This document shows, piece after piece, positions 53,425-62,917 of a stretch of DNA of 64,000 bases. The number at the start of each line of letters is the position of its first letter. Position 1 is the first letter of the stretch. The DNA comes from Oscillospiraceae bacterium (GTDB lineage Bacteria; Bacillota; Clostridia; Oscillospirales; Acutalibacteraceae). The notes under the pieces were generated by a model, which made no database searches, was not told where the DNA came from, and saw only the letters and a list, made by a program, of their open reading frames with translations. The position numbers and the translations under genes were made by a program. Location: contig SVQC01000001.1 in assembly GCA_015065585.1 (NCBI GenBank), positions 1 to 64,000 of the forward strand. The letters run 5' to 3'.

Positions 53425-54057
53425 ATGAAGCTCATTCTACTGGGAGCACCGGGTGCCGGAAAAGGTACTCAGGCAGAATTTATTTCAGAAAAATGTAATA
53501 TTCCAACCATTTCAACGGGTAATATTATCCGTGCCGCTTTGAAAAACGGTACTGAAATGGGCTTAGTTGCTAAATCTTATATTGATGCAGGCAGTCTTGT
53601 TCCCGATGATGTTGTAATTGGCATCGTTAAGGAAAGACTCAGCGAGAAGGATTGTGAAAACGGTTATATACTTGACGGTTTTCCCCGTACGATTCCTCAG
53701 GCTGAAGCTCTTGACGCTATGGGCGATACTGTTGATACCGTTCTCTCTATTGAAGTGAGTGACGAGGAAATAGTTAAACGTATGTCAGGCAGACGCGTTT
53801 GCGAAAAGTGTGGAACCAGCTATCACACCGAGTATAAGAAACCTGAAAAAGAGGGCGTTTGTAATCTTTGTGGAGGTAATCTTGTTATCCGTAAAGATGA
53901 TGAGCCGTCTACTGTGTTAAATCGTTTAGAGGTTTATCACCAGCAGACCGAGCCTCTTATGGCTTATTATGAAAAGCAAGGTAAACTTATCAGTGTTGAA
54001 GGTATGGATACTGTTCAGGAAACAACTGCTGCAGTATTTGCCGCATTGGAGATTTAG
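53425..54057 (+). CDS. adk: Adenylate kinase, zinc-lid type
   Basis: 210 residues. P-loop GAPGAGKGT at 7-15 and DGFPRT near 85. The LID has two CxxC pairs (CEKC and CNLC), the zinc form common in Gram-positives. It balances ATP, ADP and AMP. Confidence 0.97.
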   Translation: MKLILLGAPGAGKGTQAEFISEKCNIPTISTGNIIRAALKNGTEMGLVAKSYIDAGSLVPDDVVIGIVKERLSEKDCENGYILDGFPRTIPQAEALDAMGDTVDTVLSIEVSDEEIVKRMSGRRVCEKCGTSYHTEYKKPEKEGVCNLCGGNLVIRKDDEPSTVLNRLEVYHQQTEPLMAYYEKQGKLISVEGMDTVQETTAAVFAALEI

Positions 54058-54059
54058 TT

Positions 54060-54809
54060 ATGATAGTGCTTAAAACCAGCCGTGAACTTATCTGTATGCA
54101 AAAGGCATGCAGAATATCGGCAGGAGCATTAAAGCTGATAGGCGAGTCGGTTAAATCGGGAATATCAACCGGAGAACTTGACAGAATAGCTGAAGACTAT
54201 ATAAGAAGTCAGGGCGCTGTTCCTAATTTTAAAGGTTATTCCGGATATCCCGCTACGGCTTGTATATCTATAAATAATGAGGTGATTCACGGCATACCTT
54301 CAAACAAGCGTATCCTTAAAGACGGTGACATAGTCAGTGTTGATTTAGGAGCTGCTTATGAAGGCTATAACGGTGATAATGCCGCCACTTTCGCTGTTGG
54401 AGAAATCTCCGATGAAGCGAAGCGGCTGATAGACGCGACCAGAGAAAGCCTTTACGAAGGCATTAAGGCTGCTCGCGCAGGCGGTAGAATCGGCGATATA
54501 GGAAACGCTATACAGCGTTATGTCGAGGAGAGAGGTTTTTCCGTAGTCCGCGAATTTGTCGGTCATGGAATAGGAACTAAACTCCATGAAGCACCCGAGG
54601 TCCCGAATTACGGTACAGCCGGAAAGGGAATCCGCTTGATGCCGGGAATGACAATCGCAATTGAACCTATGGTTAATTCAGGATTGCCTGGTGTTAAAAC
54701 CTTATCGGACGGTTGGACGGTTCAAACGGTTGACGGTTCACTTTCTGCTCATTTTGAGCATACTGTGGCAATAACAACCGACGGCCCTGAGATTTTAACT
54801 GTTGTCTGA
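54060..54809 (+). CDS. map: Methionine aminopeptidase type I
   Basis: 249 residues. Metal ligands: Asp95 (VSVDLGA), Asp106 (GDNAAT), a His in FVGHGIGTKLHEAPEVPN, then Glu in AIEPMVN and the C-terminal HFEHTVAI. It removes the initiator methionine. It begins two bases after adk. Confidence 0.97.
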   Translation: MIVLKTSRELICMQKACRISAGALKLIGESVKSGISTGELDRIAEDYIRSQGAVPNFKGYSGYPATACISINNEVIHGIPSNKRILKDGDIVSVDLGAAYEGYNGDNAATFAVGEISDEAKRLIDATRESLYEGIKAARAGGRIGDIGNAIQRYVEERGFSVVREFVGHGIGTKLHEAPEVPNYGTAGKGIRLMPGMTIAIEPMVNSGLPGVKTLSDGWTVQTVDGSLSAHFEHTVAITTDGPEILTVV

Positions 54810-54819
54810 AGGTGAAGTT

Positions 54820-55065
54820 ATGTATACCGGAAGAATAGTTAAATCCATAGCCGGTAGAGATAAAGGATATTTACTTGCCGTTATTGGCGAGGATAAGGGT
54901 TTTGTTCTTATAGCGGACGGAAAAGAACGTCCCGTAGAGCACCCAAAAAGAAAAAATGTCAAACATATCTCATTTACCGAAAAGCGTCTATGTAAAGACG
55001 AATTTATTTCGAATAAATCATTACGAAAAGCACTTAAAAAGTGCGATATTAAGGAGGATTTCTGA
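54820..55065 (+). CDS. KOW-domain RNA-binding protein, L14e-like
   Basis: 81 residues from the ATG at 54820, with GAAGGTGAAG upstream; an open extension back to 54802 overlaps map and is rejected. The KOW-like start is [33 protein letters not shown] basic region and HPKRKN motif follow. Genes of this type stand between map and infA in many Clostridia. An RNA or ribosome contact is likely, but its function is not established. Confidence 0.8.
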   Translation: MYTGRIVKSIAGRDKGYLLAVIGEDKGFVLIADGKERPVEHPKRKNVKHISFTEKRLCKDEFISNKSLRKALKKCDIKEDF

Positions 55066-55067
55066 TT

Positions 55068-55286
55068 ATGTCTAAAGAAGATGTAATTGAACTCGAGGGT
55101 ACCGTTGTCGAGTCCATGCCGAATGCAATGTTCAAAGTTGAAATTCAAGGCGGACATACAATTCTTGCTCATATCTCAGGCAAACTTCGTATGAATTTTA
55201 TACGAATTCTTCCCGGAGATAAAGTAACAGTTGAAATGTCGCCGTACGACCTGTCTAAGGGACGCATTACTTGGCGTTCTAAATAA
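55068..55286 (+). CDS. infA: Translation initiation factor IF-1
   Basis: 72 residues, OB fold: [50 protein letters not shown] and a C-terminal [13 protein letters not shown]. It blocks the A site during initiation. AAGGAGG precedes the ATG. Confidence 0.98.
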   Translation: MSKEDVIELEGTVVESMPNAMFKVEIQGGHTILAHISGKLRMNFIRILPGDKVTVEMSPYDLSKGRITWRSK

Positions 55287-55318
55287 GACGGTCAAAAAAA
55301 TCAGGGAGGGTAATCCAA

Positions 55319-55432
55319 ATGAAAGTCAGACCTTCTGTAAAAAAGATTTGCGAAAAATGCAAAATCATCAAGCGCAAGGGTAAAATCATGGTAATCTGTG
55401 AAAATCCCAAGCACAAACAGCGTCAGGGATAA
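55319..55432 (+). CDS. rpmJ: 50S ribosomal protein L36, zinc form
   Basis: 37 residues read directly from the ATG at 55319 with AGGGAGGGTAA upstream. Cys11, Cys14, Cys27 and His32 form the zinc site (CEKC, ICENPKH). The position between infA and rpsM is standard. Confidence 0.96.
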   Translation: MKVRPSVKKICEKCKIIKRKGKIMVICENPKHKQRQG

Positions 55433-55462
55433 CCCGCGCTATACAGTGGAGGTGTATTAAAA

Positions 55463-55831
55463 ATGGCTCGTATTGCTGGTGTAGATTTGCCGAATAACAA
55501 ACGTGTGGAGATTGGTCTCACTTATATTTTCGGCATCGGACTTACAACATCCAGAGAAATTCTTGCGGCCACCGGAGTTAATCCGGATACCCGTGTCAAA
55601 GATTTGACCGAAGATGATATTTCTAAGCTGCGTGAGTATATCGACCACAACCTTCAGGTTGAAGGTGACCGTCGCCGTACCGTAGCATTTGACATCAAGA
55701 GACTTATTGAAATCGGAAGTTACAGAGGCCTTCGTCATCGTAAGGGCTTACCGGTAAGAGGACAGCGTTCCAAGACCAATGCCCGTACCCGTAAGGGTCC
55801 GAAGAAGACCATTGCTAACAAGAAGAAATAA
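55463..55831 (+). CDS. rpsM: 30S ribosomal protein S13
   Basis: 122 residues: [25 protein letters not shown] at the start and [28 protein letters not shown] at the end. It contacts the P-site tRNA and forms bridges to the 50S. Confidence 0.97.
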   Translation: MARIAGVDLPNNKRVEIGLTYIFGIGLTTSREILAATGVNPDTRVKDLTEDDISKLREYIDHNLQVEGDRRRTVAFDIKRLIEIGSYRGLRHRKGLPVRGQRSKTNARTRKGPKKTIANKKK

Positions 55832-55848
55832 GTCAGGAGGAAGATAAT

Positions 55849-56250
55849 ATGGCTACTGCTAAGGCTAAAACGACTTCTACTCGTAGACGTCGCGAAAAGA
55901 AAAATATTGAACGTGGTGCTGCTCATATCCAGTCAACCTTCAACAATACAATCGTAACTATTACCGATTCTCAGGGTAATGCACTTTCTTGGGCTTCTGC
56001 CGGCGAACTCGGTTTTAGAGGTTCCAGAAAATCTACTCCTTTTGCTGCTCAGAGTGCTGCAGAAACTGCTGCTAAAGCTGCAATGGAACACGGTCTTAAA
56101 ATAGTTGAAGTGTATGTTAAAGGCCCCGGTGCCGGACGTGAAGCTGCTATCCGTGCATTACAGTCTGCAGGACTTGAAGTTACTATGATTAAAGACGTAA
56201 CTCCTATCCCGCACAACGGCTGCCGTCCTCCTAAGAGAAGACGCGTATAA
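55849..56250 (+). CDS. rpsK: 30S ribosomal protein S11
   Basis: 133 residues: [46 protein letters not shown] and the conserved [15 protein letters not shown] end. Located on the 30S platform. Confidence 0.97.
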   Translation: MATAKAKTTSTRRRREKKNIERGAAHIQSTFNNTIVTITDSQGNALSWASAGELGFRGSRKSTPFAAQSAAETAAKAAMEHGLKIVEVYVKGPGAGREAAIRALQSAGLEVTMIKDVTPIPHNGCRPPKRRRV

Positions 56251-56274
56251 CCGAATTTATTGGAGGTGTAAAAG

Positions 56275-56901
56275 ATGGCAAGATATACCGGTGCAGTTTG
56301 CAGACTTTGCCGCCGCGAAGGACAGAAATTGTTCTTAAAAGGCGAACGCTGCTATTCTGATAAATGTTCTATAGCTGTTAGAGCTTATGCTCCCGGACAG
56401 CATGGACAGGGACGTAAGAAGTCTTCCGAATATGGTCTTCAGCTTCGTGCTAAGCAGAAGGCTCGTCGTTTCTACGGCGTTCAGGAAGGTCAGTTCCGTC
56501 ATTATTTTGAAATTGCTGAGAGAAAACAGGGTGTTACTGGTGAAAACCTTTTGAAGATTCTTGAAAGCCGTCTCGATAACGTAGTTTATAGAGTTGGTTT
56601 TGCTTCTTCAAGAGCTGAAGCCCGTCAGCTTATCGGCCACGGCCACTTTGAAGTTAACGGTCACCGTGTTGATATCGCTTCTTATCTTTTAAAGGCTGGC
56701 GATGTAATCGCTATCTGTGATAAGAGCAAAGCTCTCGAAAAAATGAAGGGCGTAGTTGAAGCTAACGCTTCCAGACCTACTCCCGCTTGGATAGATGTTG
56801 ATAAAGACAACTGTTCTGCAAAAGTTATTGCTTTACCTGAGCGTGACCAGATTGACGCTCCTGTAGAGGAACAGCCCATCGTCGAATTCTACTCTAAGTA
56901 A
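56275..56901 (+). CDS. rpsD: 30S ribosomal protein S4, zinc form
   Basis: 208 residues. The N-terminal zinc site has Cys9, Cys12, Cys26 and Cys31. The S4 RNA-binding domain is [32 protein letters not shown]. It initiates 30S assembly and in E. coli represses the alpha operon. Confidence 0.97.
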   Translation: MARYTGAVCRLCRREGQKLFLKGERCYSDKCSIAVRAYAPGQHGQGRKKSSEYGLQLRAKQKARRFYGVQEGQFRHYFEIAERKQGVTGENLLKILESRLDNVVYRVGFASSRAEARQLIGHGHFEVNGHRVDIASYLLKAGDVIAICDKSKALEKMKGVVEANASRPTPAWIDVDKDNCSAKVIALPERDQIDAPVEEQPIVEFYSK

Positions 56902-56990
56902 TAGGTTTTCAGTAACTGAAATTATCCGGATATGTTCCCGTAAAATTTATCCGGCAATAAAAATTTATTTACGGAGAATGGAGCTTTTAA

Positions 56991-57941
56991 ATGATAGAGA
57001 TTGAAAAGCCCAGAATAGAAACGCTTGAAATGTCAGCCGACGGTACCTATGGTAAATTTGTGATGGAACCTCTCGAGAGAGGTTACGCTACTACACTTGG
57101 TAATAGTATGCGCAGAGTATTACTCTCTACCTTACCCGGTGCAGCAGTTACAACCGTTAAAATTGACGGCGTTGTTCATGAATTTTCCACTCTTCCCGGC
57201 GTTAAGGAAGAGGTTACCGAAATCATACTTAACATTAAAGGTCTTGTACCGAAGCTTCTTGGAGATGCTCCTAAGACCGTTTATGTTGAAGCAGAAGGCC
57301 CTTGTGTTGTAACAGGTGCCAGCGTCAAGTGTGACTCTGAGGTGGAGATTTTAAATCCCGACTTGTACATTGCAACTCTCGGCGAGGGTGCTAAGCTCAA
57401 TATGGAAATGACCATAGACAAGGGCAGAGGCTATGTACAGGCTGACCAGAACAAACCGGCGCAATCAGTTATCGGAGTTATTCCTGTAGATTCAATTTTC
57501 ACACCTGTATTAAAGGTTAATCCTACTGTTGACAATACCCGTGTTGGTAAGGTTACAGATAAGGGCAGACTTACCCTTGAGGTGTGGACTGATGGCTCCA
57601 TCAAAGCAAATGAAGCGGTTTCTTTATCTGCTAAAATCCTTATAGAGCATTTCGAACTTTTCCTTGAACTCACTGAGGGTGCAAGTGAAACCGAAAGCTT
57701 TATGGCTGTAAAGGGTGACAATGATAATGAAAAGGTTCTCAATATGACTATTGAGGAATTGGATTTATCTGTCCGCAGTTTCAATTGTTTGAAACGCGCA
57801 AGTATTAATACGGTTGAAGACCTCATCAATAAGTCTGAAGAAGATATGATGAAGGTAAGAAATCTCGGCCGTAAATCACTTGAAGAGGTTATTGCAAAGC
57901 TTAATTCCTTTGGCTATAGCCTTAAGAGTGACGATGAATAA
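56991..57941 (+). CDS. rpoA: DNA-directed RNA polymerase subunit alpha
   Basis: 316 residues. The N-terminal dimer domain contains [24 protein letters not shown]. The C-terminal domain (about 245-310) has the helix-hairpin-helix [21 protein letters not shown]...[15 protein letters not shown] that contacts UP elements and activators. An 89-base gap before it holds a CCGGATA/TATCCGG hairpin. Confidence 0.98.
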   Translation: MIEIEKPRIETLEMSADGTYGKFVMEPLERGYATTLGNSMRRVLLSTLPGAAVTTVKIDGVVHEFSTLPGVKEEVTEIILNIKGLVPKLLGDAPKTVYVEAEGPCVVTGASVKCDSEVEILNPDLYIATLGEGAKLNMEMTIDKGRGYVQADQNKPAQSVIGVIPVDSIFTPVLKVNPTVDNTRVGKVTDKGRLTLEVWTDGSIKANEAVSLSAKILIEHFELFLELTEGASETESFMAVKGDNDNEKVLNMTIEELDLSVRSFNCLKRASINTVEDLINKSEEDMMKVRNLGRKSLEEVIAKLNSFGYSLKSDDE

Positions 57942-57960
57942 TTGTAAGGAGTGAATATCC

Positions 57961-58302
57961 ATGCCCGGTACAAGAAAACTCGGCAGAACCAGTGAGCAGA
58001 GAACTGCTATGCTCAGAGCTATGGTAACATTCTTGCTTGAAAACGGCAAAATTGAAACTACCGTAACTCGCGCTAAAGAAGTTCGTGCCATGGCTGAAAA
58101 ATATATTACACTCGCTAAAGATAACAGTCTTCACAGCAAACGTCAGGCTTTGGCTTTCATAACCAAGGAAGATGTTGTAAAGAAGCTTTACAACGAAATT
58201 GCTCCTCGTTATGCTGAAAGAAACGGTGGTTATTGCCGTATTACTAAAACAGGTCCCCGCCGTGGCGACGCTGCAGAGATGGCTATTATCGAGTTAGTAT
58301 AA
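57961..58302 (+). CDS. rplQ: 50S ribosomal protein L17
   Basis: 113 residues: [38 protein letters not shown] and the end [20 protein letters not shown]. Last gene of the cluster; it stabilises the 50S near the tunnel exit. Confidence 0.97.
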   Translation: MPGTRKLGRTSEQRTAMLRAMVTFLLENGKIETTVTRAKEVRAMAEKYITLAKDNSLHSKRQALAFITKEDVVKKLYNEIAPRYAERNGGYCRITKTGPRRGDAAEMAIIELV

Positions 58303-58313
58303 TCAGCAAACTT

Positions 58314-58402
58314 CGCCATCACATTGTAAGACATAGCGCTTGTCTTTTGATGTGGCGGCTAAGCAAACAATTAACGCCCCTGTGTATGCAGGGGCGTTTT
58401 TC
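58314..58402 (+). terminator. Terminator region of the ribosomal cluster (two hairpins)
   Basis: The first imperfect hairpin (CGCCATCACAT...ATGTGGCG, 58314-58357) has no T run. The second is a strong terminator: ACGCCCCTG/CAGGGGCGT (58374-58397) followed by TTTTT. Confidence 0.9.
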
Positions 58403-58472
58403 TATTTACTTTTTTGCATTGATGTGGTATACTTTTCCTGTTATGTAAATATTAGTTAATTTGGAGTGAAAA

Positions 58473-59762
58473 ATGAATTCTTTTTATTTAAAACCAAAAT
58501 TTGTTGAAATCATAAAGGAATATACCGGAAGTCAGCTTGTCAGTGATATAGTTGCAGGTATTATTGTAGCTATCATAGCGTTGCCGCTTTCAATAGCCCT
58601 TGCTCTAGCCTCAGGTGTTCAGCCGGCTCAGGGTATATATACAGCAATTGCAGCGGGATTTTTCGTTGCTCTGCTGGGTGGCAGCCGTGTGCAGATTGCA
58701 GGTCCTACTGCCGCTTTTGCTACTACTGTTGCCGGTATTGTTGCAACTAGCGGTATGGACGGATTAATTATAGCTACCGTTCTGGCGGGTATAATGCTTA
58801 TTTTAATGGGCATTTTTAAACTTGGAGGACTTATACGCTTTATTCCTACTGCTATTACGGTTGGATTTACGGGCGGTATTGCGGTAACTATATTCATCGG
58901 TCAAATTAAAGATTTTCTAGGCATTACTTATGCTGAGAGTGTTAAACCCATTGAAACAATAGAAAAAATCAAGGCTAATATAGACGCTATCTTTACTTTT
59001 AATTGGCAGTCATTGATAATAGGTGCTATATGTCTTTTAGTACTTGTATTTTATCCTAAAATTGAAAAAAGAATCCCACCGTCACTAATTGCAGTAGTTG
59101 TGGGAGCGGTTTTAACTGCATTAATTCCTGCACTTAATGACGGAGTTTATACAATCGGTGATTTATATGATATTCCCAAAGGTTTGCCTCAGATAAACTT
59201 TGCCGATATGGACTTTTCTACGGATAAAATTATAACTCTTTTACCTAGTGCTTTTACAATAGCTATACTTGCTGGAATTGAATCACTACTTTCTTGTGTC
59301 GTTTCCGACTCAATGATAAAGGATAAGCATAATCCTAATGCCGAGCTTTTGGCTCAGGGTGTCGCTAATATCGCCTCGGTGCTGTTTGGAGGTATTCCTG
59401 CTACCGGCGCTATAGCTAGAACCGCCGCTAATATTAAAAACGGCGGCCGCACACCCGTATCAGCTATGGTACATTCTGCAGTTCTTTTATTGGTCCTCGT
59501 TTTGCTTATGCCTTTTGCAAAGCTTATACCTATGCCAACAATTGCGGCAATATTGTTTATTGTAGCTTATAATATGAGTGAATGGCGTCATTTTGTCAGG
59601 ATAATCAAAAAGCGTCGTATTGGTGAAATTTTAATACTTTTAGTAACCTTTGTGTTTACTGTAGTCTTTGATTTGGTTGTGGCTATTGTTGTGGGTATGG
59701 TACTTTACGGTATTATCTCTATAATAAAAATTATAACGAAAAAAGGAGATGTTGAAAATTAA
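58473..59762 (+). CDS. SulP family inorganic anion transporter without STAS domain
   Basis: 429 residues, about 11-12 membrane helices. SulP marks: DIVAGIIVAIIALPLSIALALASGVQPAQGIYTAIAAGFFVALLGGSRVQIAGPTAAF, then AGIESLLSCVVSDSMIKDKHNPNAELLAQGVANI. The protein stops right after the last helix, so the usual cytoplasmic STAS domain is absent. Likely transports sulfate, bicarbonate or another anion. It overlaps the next gene by 14 bases. Confidence 0.85.
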   Translation: MNSFYLKPKFVEIIKEYTGSQLVSDIVAGIIVAIIALPLSIALALASGVQPAQGIYTAIAAGFFVALLGGSRVQIAGPTAAFATTVAGIVATSGMDGLIIATVLAGIMLILMGIFKLGGLIRFIPTAITVGFTGGIAVTIFIGQIKDFLGITYAESVKPIETIEKIKANIDAIFTFNWQSLIIGAICLLVLVFYPKIEKRIPPSLIAVVVGAVLTALIPALNDGVYTIGDLYDIPKGLPQINFADMDFSTDKIITLLPSAFTIAILAGIESLLSCVVSDSMIKDKHNPNAELLAQGVANIASVLFGGIPATGAIARTAANIKNGGRTPVSAMVHSAVLLLVLVLLMPFAKLIPMPTIAAILFIVAYNMSEWRHFVRIIKKRRIGEILILLVTFVFTVVFDLVVAIVVGMVLYGIISIIKIITKKGDVEN

Positions 59763-60318
59763 AGAAAAATTTTTAAAGGCGCTAAGCCTCTTCATCACTT
59801 TTTTTAAGATAGGCGCATTTACTTTTGGCGGAGGATATGCTATGATACCTCTTATTCAAAAGGAAATTGCCGAGAATAAAAAATGGGTTACCGATGATGA
59901 TATACTTGAGATTATTGCTATTGCTGAATCTACCCCCGGTCCTATTGCTATCAACTCTGCTACATTTGTAGGTTATAAGGTTTGTGGCTTTTGGGGAAGC
60001 TTTTTTGCTACTCTTGGTGTTGTACTTCCGTCATTTGTTGTAATTCTTATTATATCCTTTGTTCTTGAAGGTTTTGGCGATTATCCTGTTGTAAAATACG
60101 CCTTTAACGGTATCAGAGCCGGTGTTTTGGCGCTCTTGTTTAAGGCTCTTTATACTATGTATAAAAAATGTCCTAATGGCATCGTTTCTTATATAGTTAT
60201 GGCTTTTTCATTCTTGCTGACGGCATTCTTTGATATGCCTGTTTTATACGTACTTATAGGCTGTGCCGTTTTCGGTCTTGTTACTTCTTTGATAATTTCA
60301 AGGAGGAATAAGGTATGA
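59749..60318 (+). CDS. Chromate transporter (CHR) family half-protein, first
   Basis: 189 residues with about five helices. The CHR signature is FFKIGAFTFGGGYAMIPLIQKEI and ESTPGPIAINSATFVGYKV. It is one half of a split transporter; the other half follows with a 4-base overlap. The ATG at 59749 directly follows AGGAG, which is unusually tight; the TTG at 59752 is an alternative. CHR proteins export chromate in some bacteria, but in chromate-free anaerobes their natural substrate is unknown. Confidence 0.85.
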   Translation: MLKIKEKFLKALSLFITFFKIGAFTFGGGYAMIPLIQKEIAENKKWVTDDDILEIIAIAESTPGPIAINSATFVGYKVCGFWGSFFATLGVVLPSFVVILIISFVLEGFGDYPVVKYAFNGIRAGVLALLFKALYTMYKKCPNGIVSYIVMAFSFLLTAFFDMPVLYVLIGCAVFGLVTSLIISRRNKV

Positions 60319-60881
60319 TTTATTTAGAACTGTTTTTAACCTTTCTTAAAATAGGTGCTTTTACCTTTGGCGGCGGCTATGCTATGCTGCCTCTTATTCA
60401 GCAAGAGGTTACTTCTAAGGGTTGGATGCCACTTGAACAGCTTGTTAACTTTATAGCGGTTAGCGAATCTACTCCCGGTCCTTTTGCGATAAATATCGCC
60501 ACCTATGTGGGAAGTCAGGTGGCTCCAATCTCGGTTTTCGGTTCTGCTTGCGCTACCTTAGGAGTTGTATTTCCGTCCTTTATTATAATTCTTATTGTGG
60601 CAAAGGTGTATGAGAAATTTAAAACAAGCAGTATCGTAAAGGGTGTTATGACAGGACTTAAGCCTGCTGTTGTAGGTCTTATAGGAAGCACTATAATTTC
60701 TATCGCATTAACGGTATTTTTCCCTGTGGGATTATCACTTTCTGTCTTTAAAGACATTCAGGTTTATATAAGTCTTGGAATTAGTGGTGTGTGTACTATA
60801 CTAGCATTCAAAAAGGTGCATCCCATAATTATAATTTTACTTTCGGCTGTAGTGGGTATTGCCGTAGGATATCTAATCTAA
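60315..60881 (+). CDS. Chromate transporter (CHR) family half-protein, second
   Basis: 188 residues, homologous to the previous half: FLKIGAFTFGGGYAMLPLIQQEV and ESTPGPFAINIATYVGSQV. Short CHR proteins function as pairs with opposite topology. The two genes share ATGA and AAGGAGGAAT supplies the ribosome binding site. Both probably work with the anion transporter upstream or are simply cotranscribed. Confidence 0.85.
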   Translation: MIYLELFLTFLKIGAFTFGGGYAMLPLIQQEVTSKGWMPLEQLVNFIAVSESTPGPFAINIATYVGSQVAPISVFGSACATLGVVFPSFIIILIVAKVYEKFKTSSIVKGVMTGLKPAVVGLIGSTIISIALTVFFPVGLSLSVFKDIQVYISLGISGVCTILAFKKVHPIIIILLSAVVGIAVGYLI

Positions 60882-60882
60882 C

Positions 60883-60914
60883 AAAAAACTGTAGTCGCAA
60901 GACTACAGTTTTTT
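60883..60914. terminator. Bidirectional terminator between CHR genes and recG
   Basis: A 14-base perfect stem (AAAAAACTGTAGTC/GACTACAGTTTTTT) with loop GCAA, T-rich on both strands. It lies between convergent genes and touches the recG stop codon. Confidence 0.93.
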
Positions 60915-62916
60915 AGTTATCCGAATTTTTCAATACATCAATAACAGCGGACTTGAGTAGGGGATACTCATTTAAATCAGGGCTTTCTTTAATAATTTCC
61001 TTTGCGCTGTTTACCGCTAACTTAACAAGTTCCATATCACTGCTCAAATCGGCAATTTTGAGTTCTGGAAGTCCGTGTTGTCTTTTACCCATAAATTCGC
61101 CAGGACCACGCATTTTAAGGTCCTCATTGGCAATTTTGAAACCATCTTGGGTTTTGCACATAATTTGGAGGCGCTCGTTGTTTTTACTCTTTGATATGAA
61201 TATACAGGTGGATTTATAACTTCCCCTGCCAATTCGTCCTCTGAGCTGATGAAGCTGACTCATACCGAATCGCTCGGCATTTTCTATAACCATAACGGCG
61301 GCGTTAGGTACGTCAACACCAACCTCTACAACTGTAGTACAGACAAGAATGTCGATATCACCATTGGCAAAGGAACTCATAACAGCTTCTTTTTCATTAC
61401 TTTTCATTTTGCCGTGTAAAAGTCCAACTTTATAATCTTTGAATTCGTTTTCTTTTATTTTTTTAAAATATTCCTCGGCGCTTACAAGGTCGCTGTCGTT
61501 TTCTTCTACAAGGGGACAAACGATGTAGCTCTGACGACCCTCATCAATATGTTTCTTTAAAAAGCTGTAAACACGTTGTCTAAGTGACGGAGAAACAGAA
61601 TAGCTTTCAACAGCAAGACGGTTTTTTGGATATTCGTCAATTATGCTTACGTCAAGTTCACCGTAAATTATAAGTGCTAGGGTGCGGGGAATAGGGGTAG
61701 CCGACATAACAAGACGGTGGGGAATGTTGCCCTTTGCAGATAGCTTTGCACGCTGAGTAACACCGAAACGATGCTGTTCGTCGGTAATAACAAGACCTAA
61801 ATTATTAAATTCAACGTTATCGCTTATAAGAGCATGAGTACCGATTGAAACGTCTATTTTACCGTTTTTAAGGTCAGCGAAATTCTGAGCTTTTTGTTTT
61901 GCCGTTAATGAACCGGTAAAAAGACGACATTTTATGGCGGTTCCTTTAAAGAACTTTGAAAAGGTTTCAAAATGCTGTTTTGCAAGAATTTCGGTAGGTG
62001 CCATTATAGCGGCTTGATAGCCGTTTTTAACGAGGGAGTAACAAAGGGCGGCGGCAACGGCTGTCTTTCCGCAACCAACATCGCCCTGAACAAGACGGCT
62101 CATAGGTTTGCCCGACATTATATCGGAGCTACACTCTTTAATAACTCTTTTTTGAGCAGAAGTCGGTTCAAAGGGTAGAAACTTTAAAAATTCGTCGGTA
62201 AAATCCTTTTTGACTATTATACCCGTTGCTTCTTTATTTTTAGATTTAAGTATGGAAAAGGCGGTAAACAGAATAAAAAGTTCTTCGAAAACAAGACGTT
62301 TTTTTGCCGCTTCTTTTGCTGATACAGAGATGGGAAAATGAATATTTGATATAGCAAATTCATACTCGCAAAGCCCATATTTTTTTCTGATATGTTCGGG
62401 CAGAATATCAGTCGGAGTATGAGAACTCAGGGCACTTTTGACAGCGCTTGATATTTGTTTGGAAGTCATACCGCCTTTAAGGGCATAAACAGGCTGAAGT
62501 CGACTTTCGTTTTCAAAGACTACGGCAGGGGAAGACATAACGAGGTCAAAAAGATTGCCGGAAGCCTTTCCTGAGAAAATATACTGGGTATTAGTTTTAA
62601 GATAAAAGGGAATTTGACGCTTATGAAAAAGCACTACGGTGATACTGCCGCTGTTATCACTCACCTTAAAGGTAGAACGTGAGATAGGTTGTCGGTAGAG
62701 ATTTTCGGTTTTAACTTCTCCCTTTATTATACCTTTGATATTAACTAAAACCTCGGGCATAACTTCACTTATAGGGGTAATGTGTGTATAATCCTTATAA
62801 TCTCTCGGATAGTAACGCAAAAGGGCATCGACAGAATCAATGCCCAGCTTTGATAGCGTGGAAACCTTTGTTTTGCCGATACCCTTAACAGTCAGTAAAT
62901 CGCTTTTATTATTCAT
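60913..62916 (-). CDS. recG: ATP-dependent DNA helicase RecG
   Basis: About 667 residues from the ATG at 62916, one base after the preceding stop; a longer open frame to 62958 overlaps the fakA end. The wedge/OB domain is at about 45-145. Helicase motif I is QGDVGCGKTAVAAAL, motif II TDEQHRFG, motif III MSATPIPRTLAL and motif VI HQLRGRIGRG. It remodels stalled replication forks and Holliday junctions. Confidence 0.95.
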   Translation of the reverse strand: MNNKSDLLTVKGIGKTKVSTLSKLGIDSVDALLRYYPRDYKDYTHITPISEVMPEVLVNIKGIIKGEVKTENLYRQPISRSTFKVSDNSGSITVVLFHKRQIPFYLKTNTQYIFSGKASGNLFDLVMSSPAVVFENESRLQPVYALKGGMTSKQISSAVKSALSSHTPTDILPEHIRKKYGLCEYEFAISNIHFPISVSAKEAAKKRLVFEELFILFTAFSILKSKNKEATGIIVKKDFTDEFLKFLPFEPTSAQKRVIKECSSDIMSGKPMSRLVQGDVGCGKTAVAAALCYSLVKNGYQAAIMAPTEILAKQHFETFSKFFKGTAIKCRLFTGSLTAKQKAQNFADLKNGKIDVSIGTHALISDNVEFNNLGLVITDEQHRFGVTQRAKLSAKGNIPHRLVMSATPIPRTLALIIYGELDVSIIDEYPKNRLAVESYSVSPSLRQRVYSFLKKHIDEGRQSYIVCPLVEENDSDLVSAEEYFKKIKENEFKDYKVGLLHGKMKSNEKEAVMSSFANGDIDILVCTTVVEVGVDVPNAAVMVIENAERFGMSQLHQLRGRIGRGSYKSTCIFISKSKNNERLQIMCKTQDGFKIANEDLKMRGPGEFMGKRQHGLPELKIADLSSDMELVKLAVNSAKEIIKESPDLNEYPLLKSAVIDVLKNSDN

Positions 62917-62917
62917 A

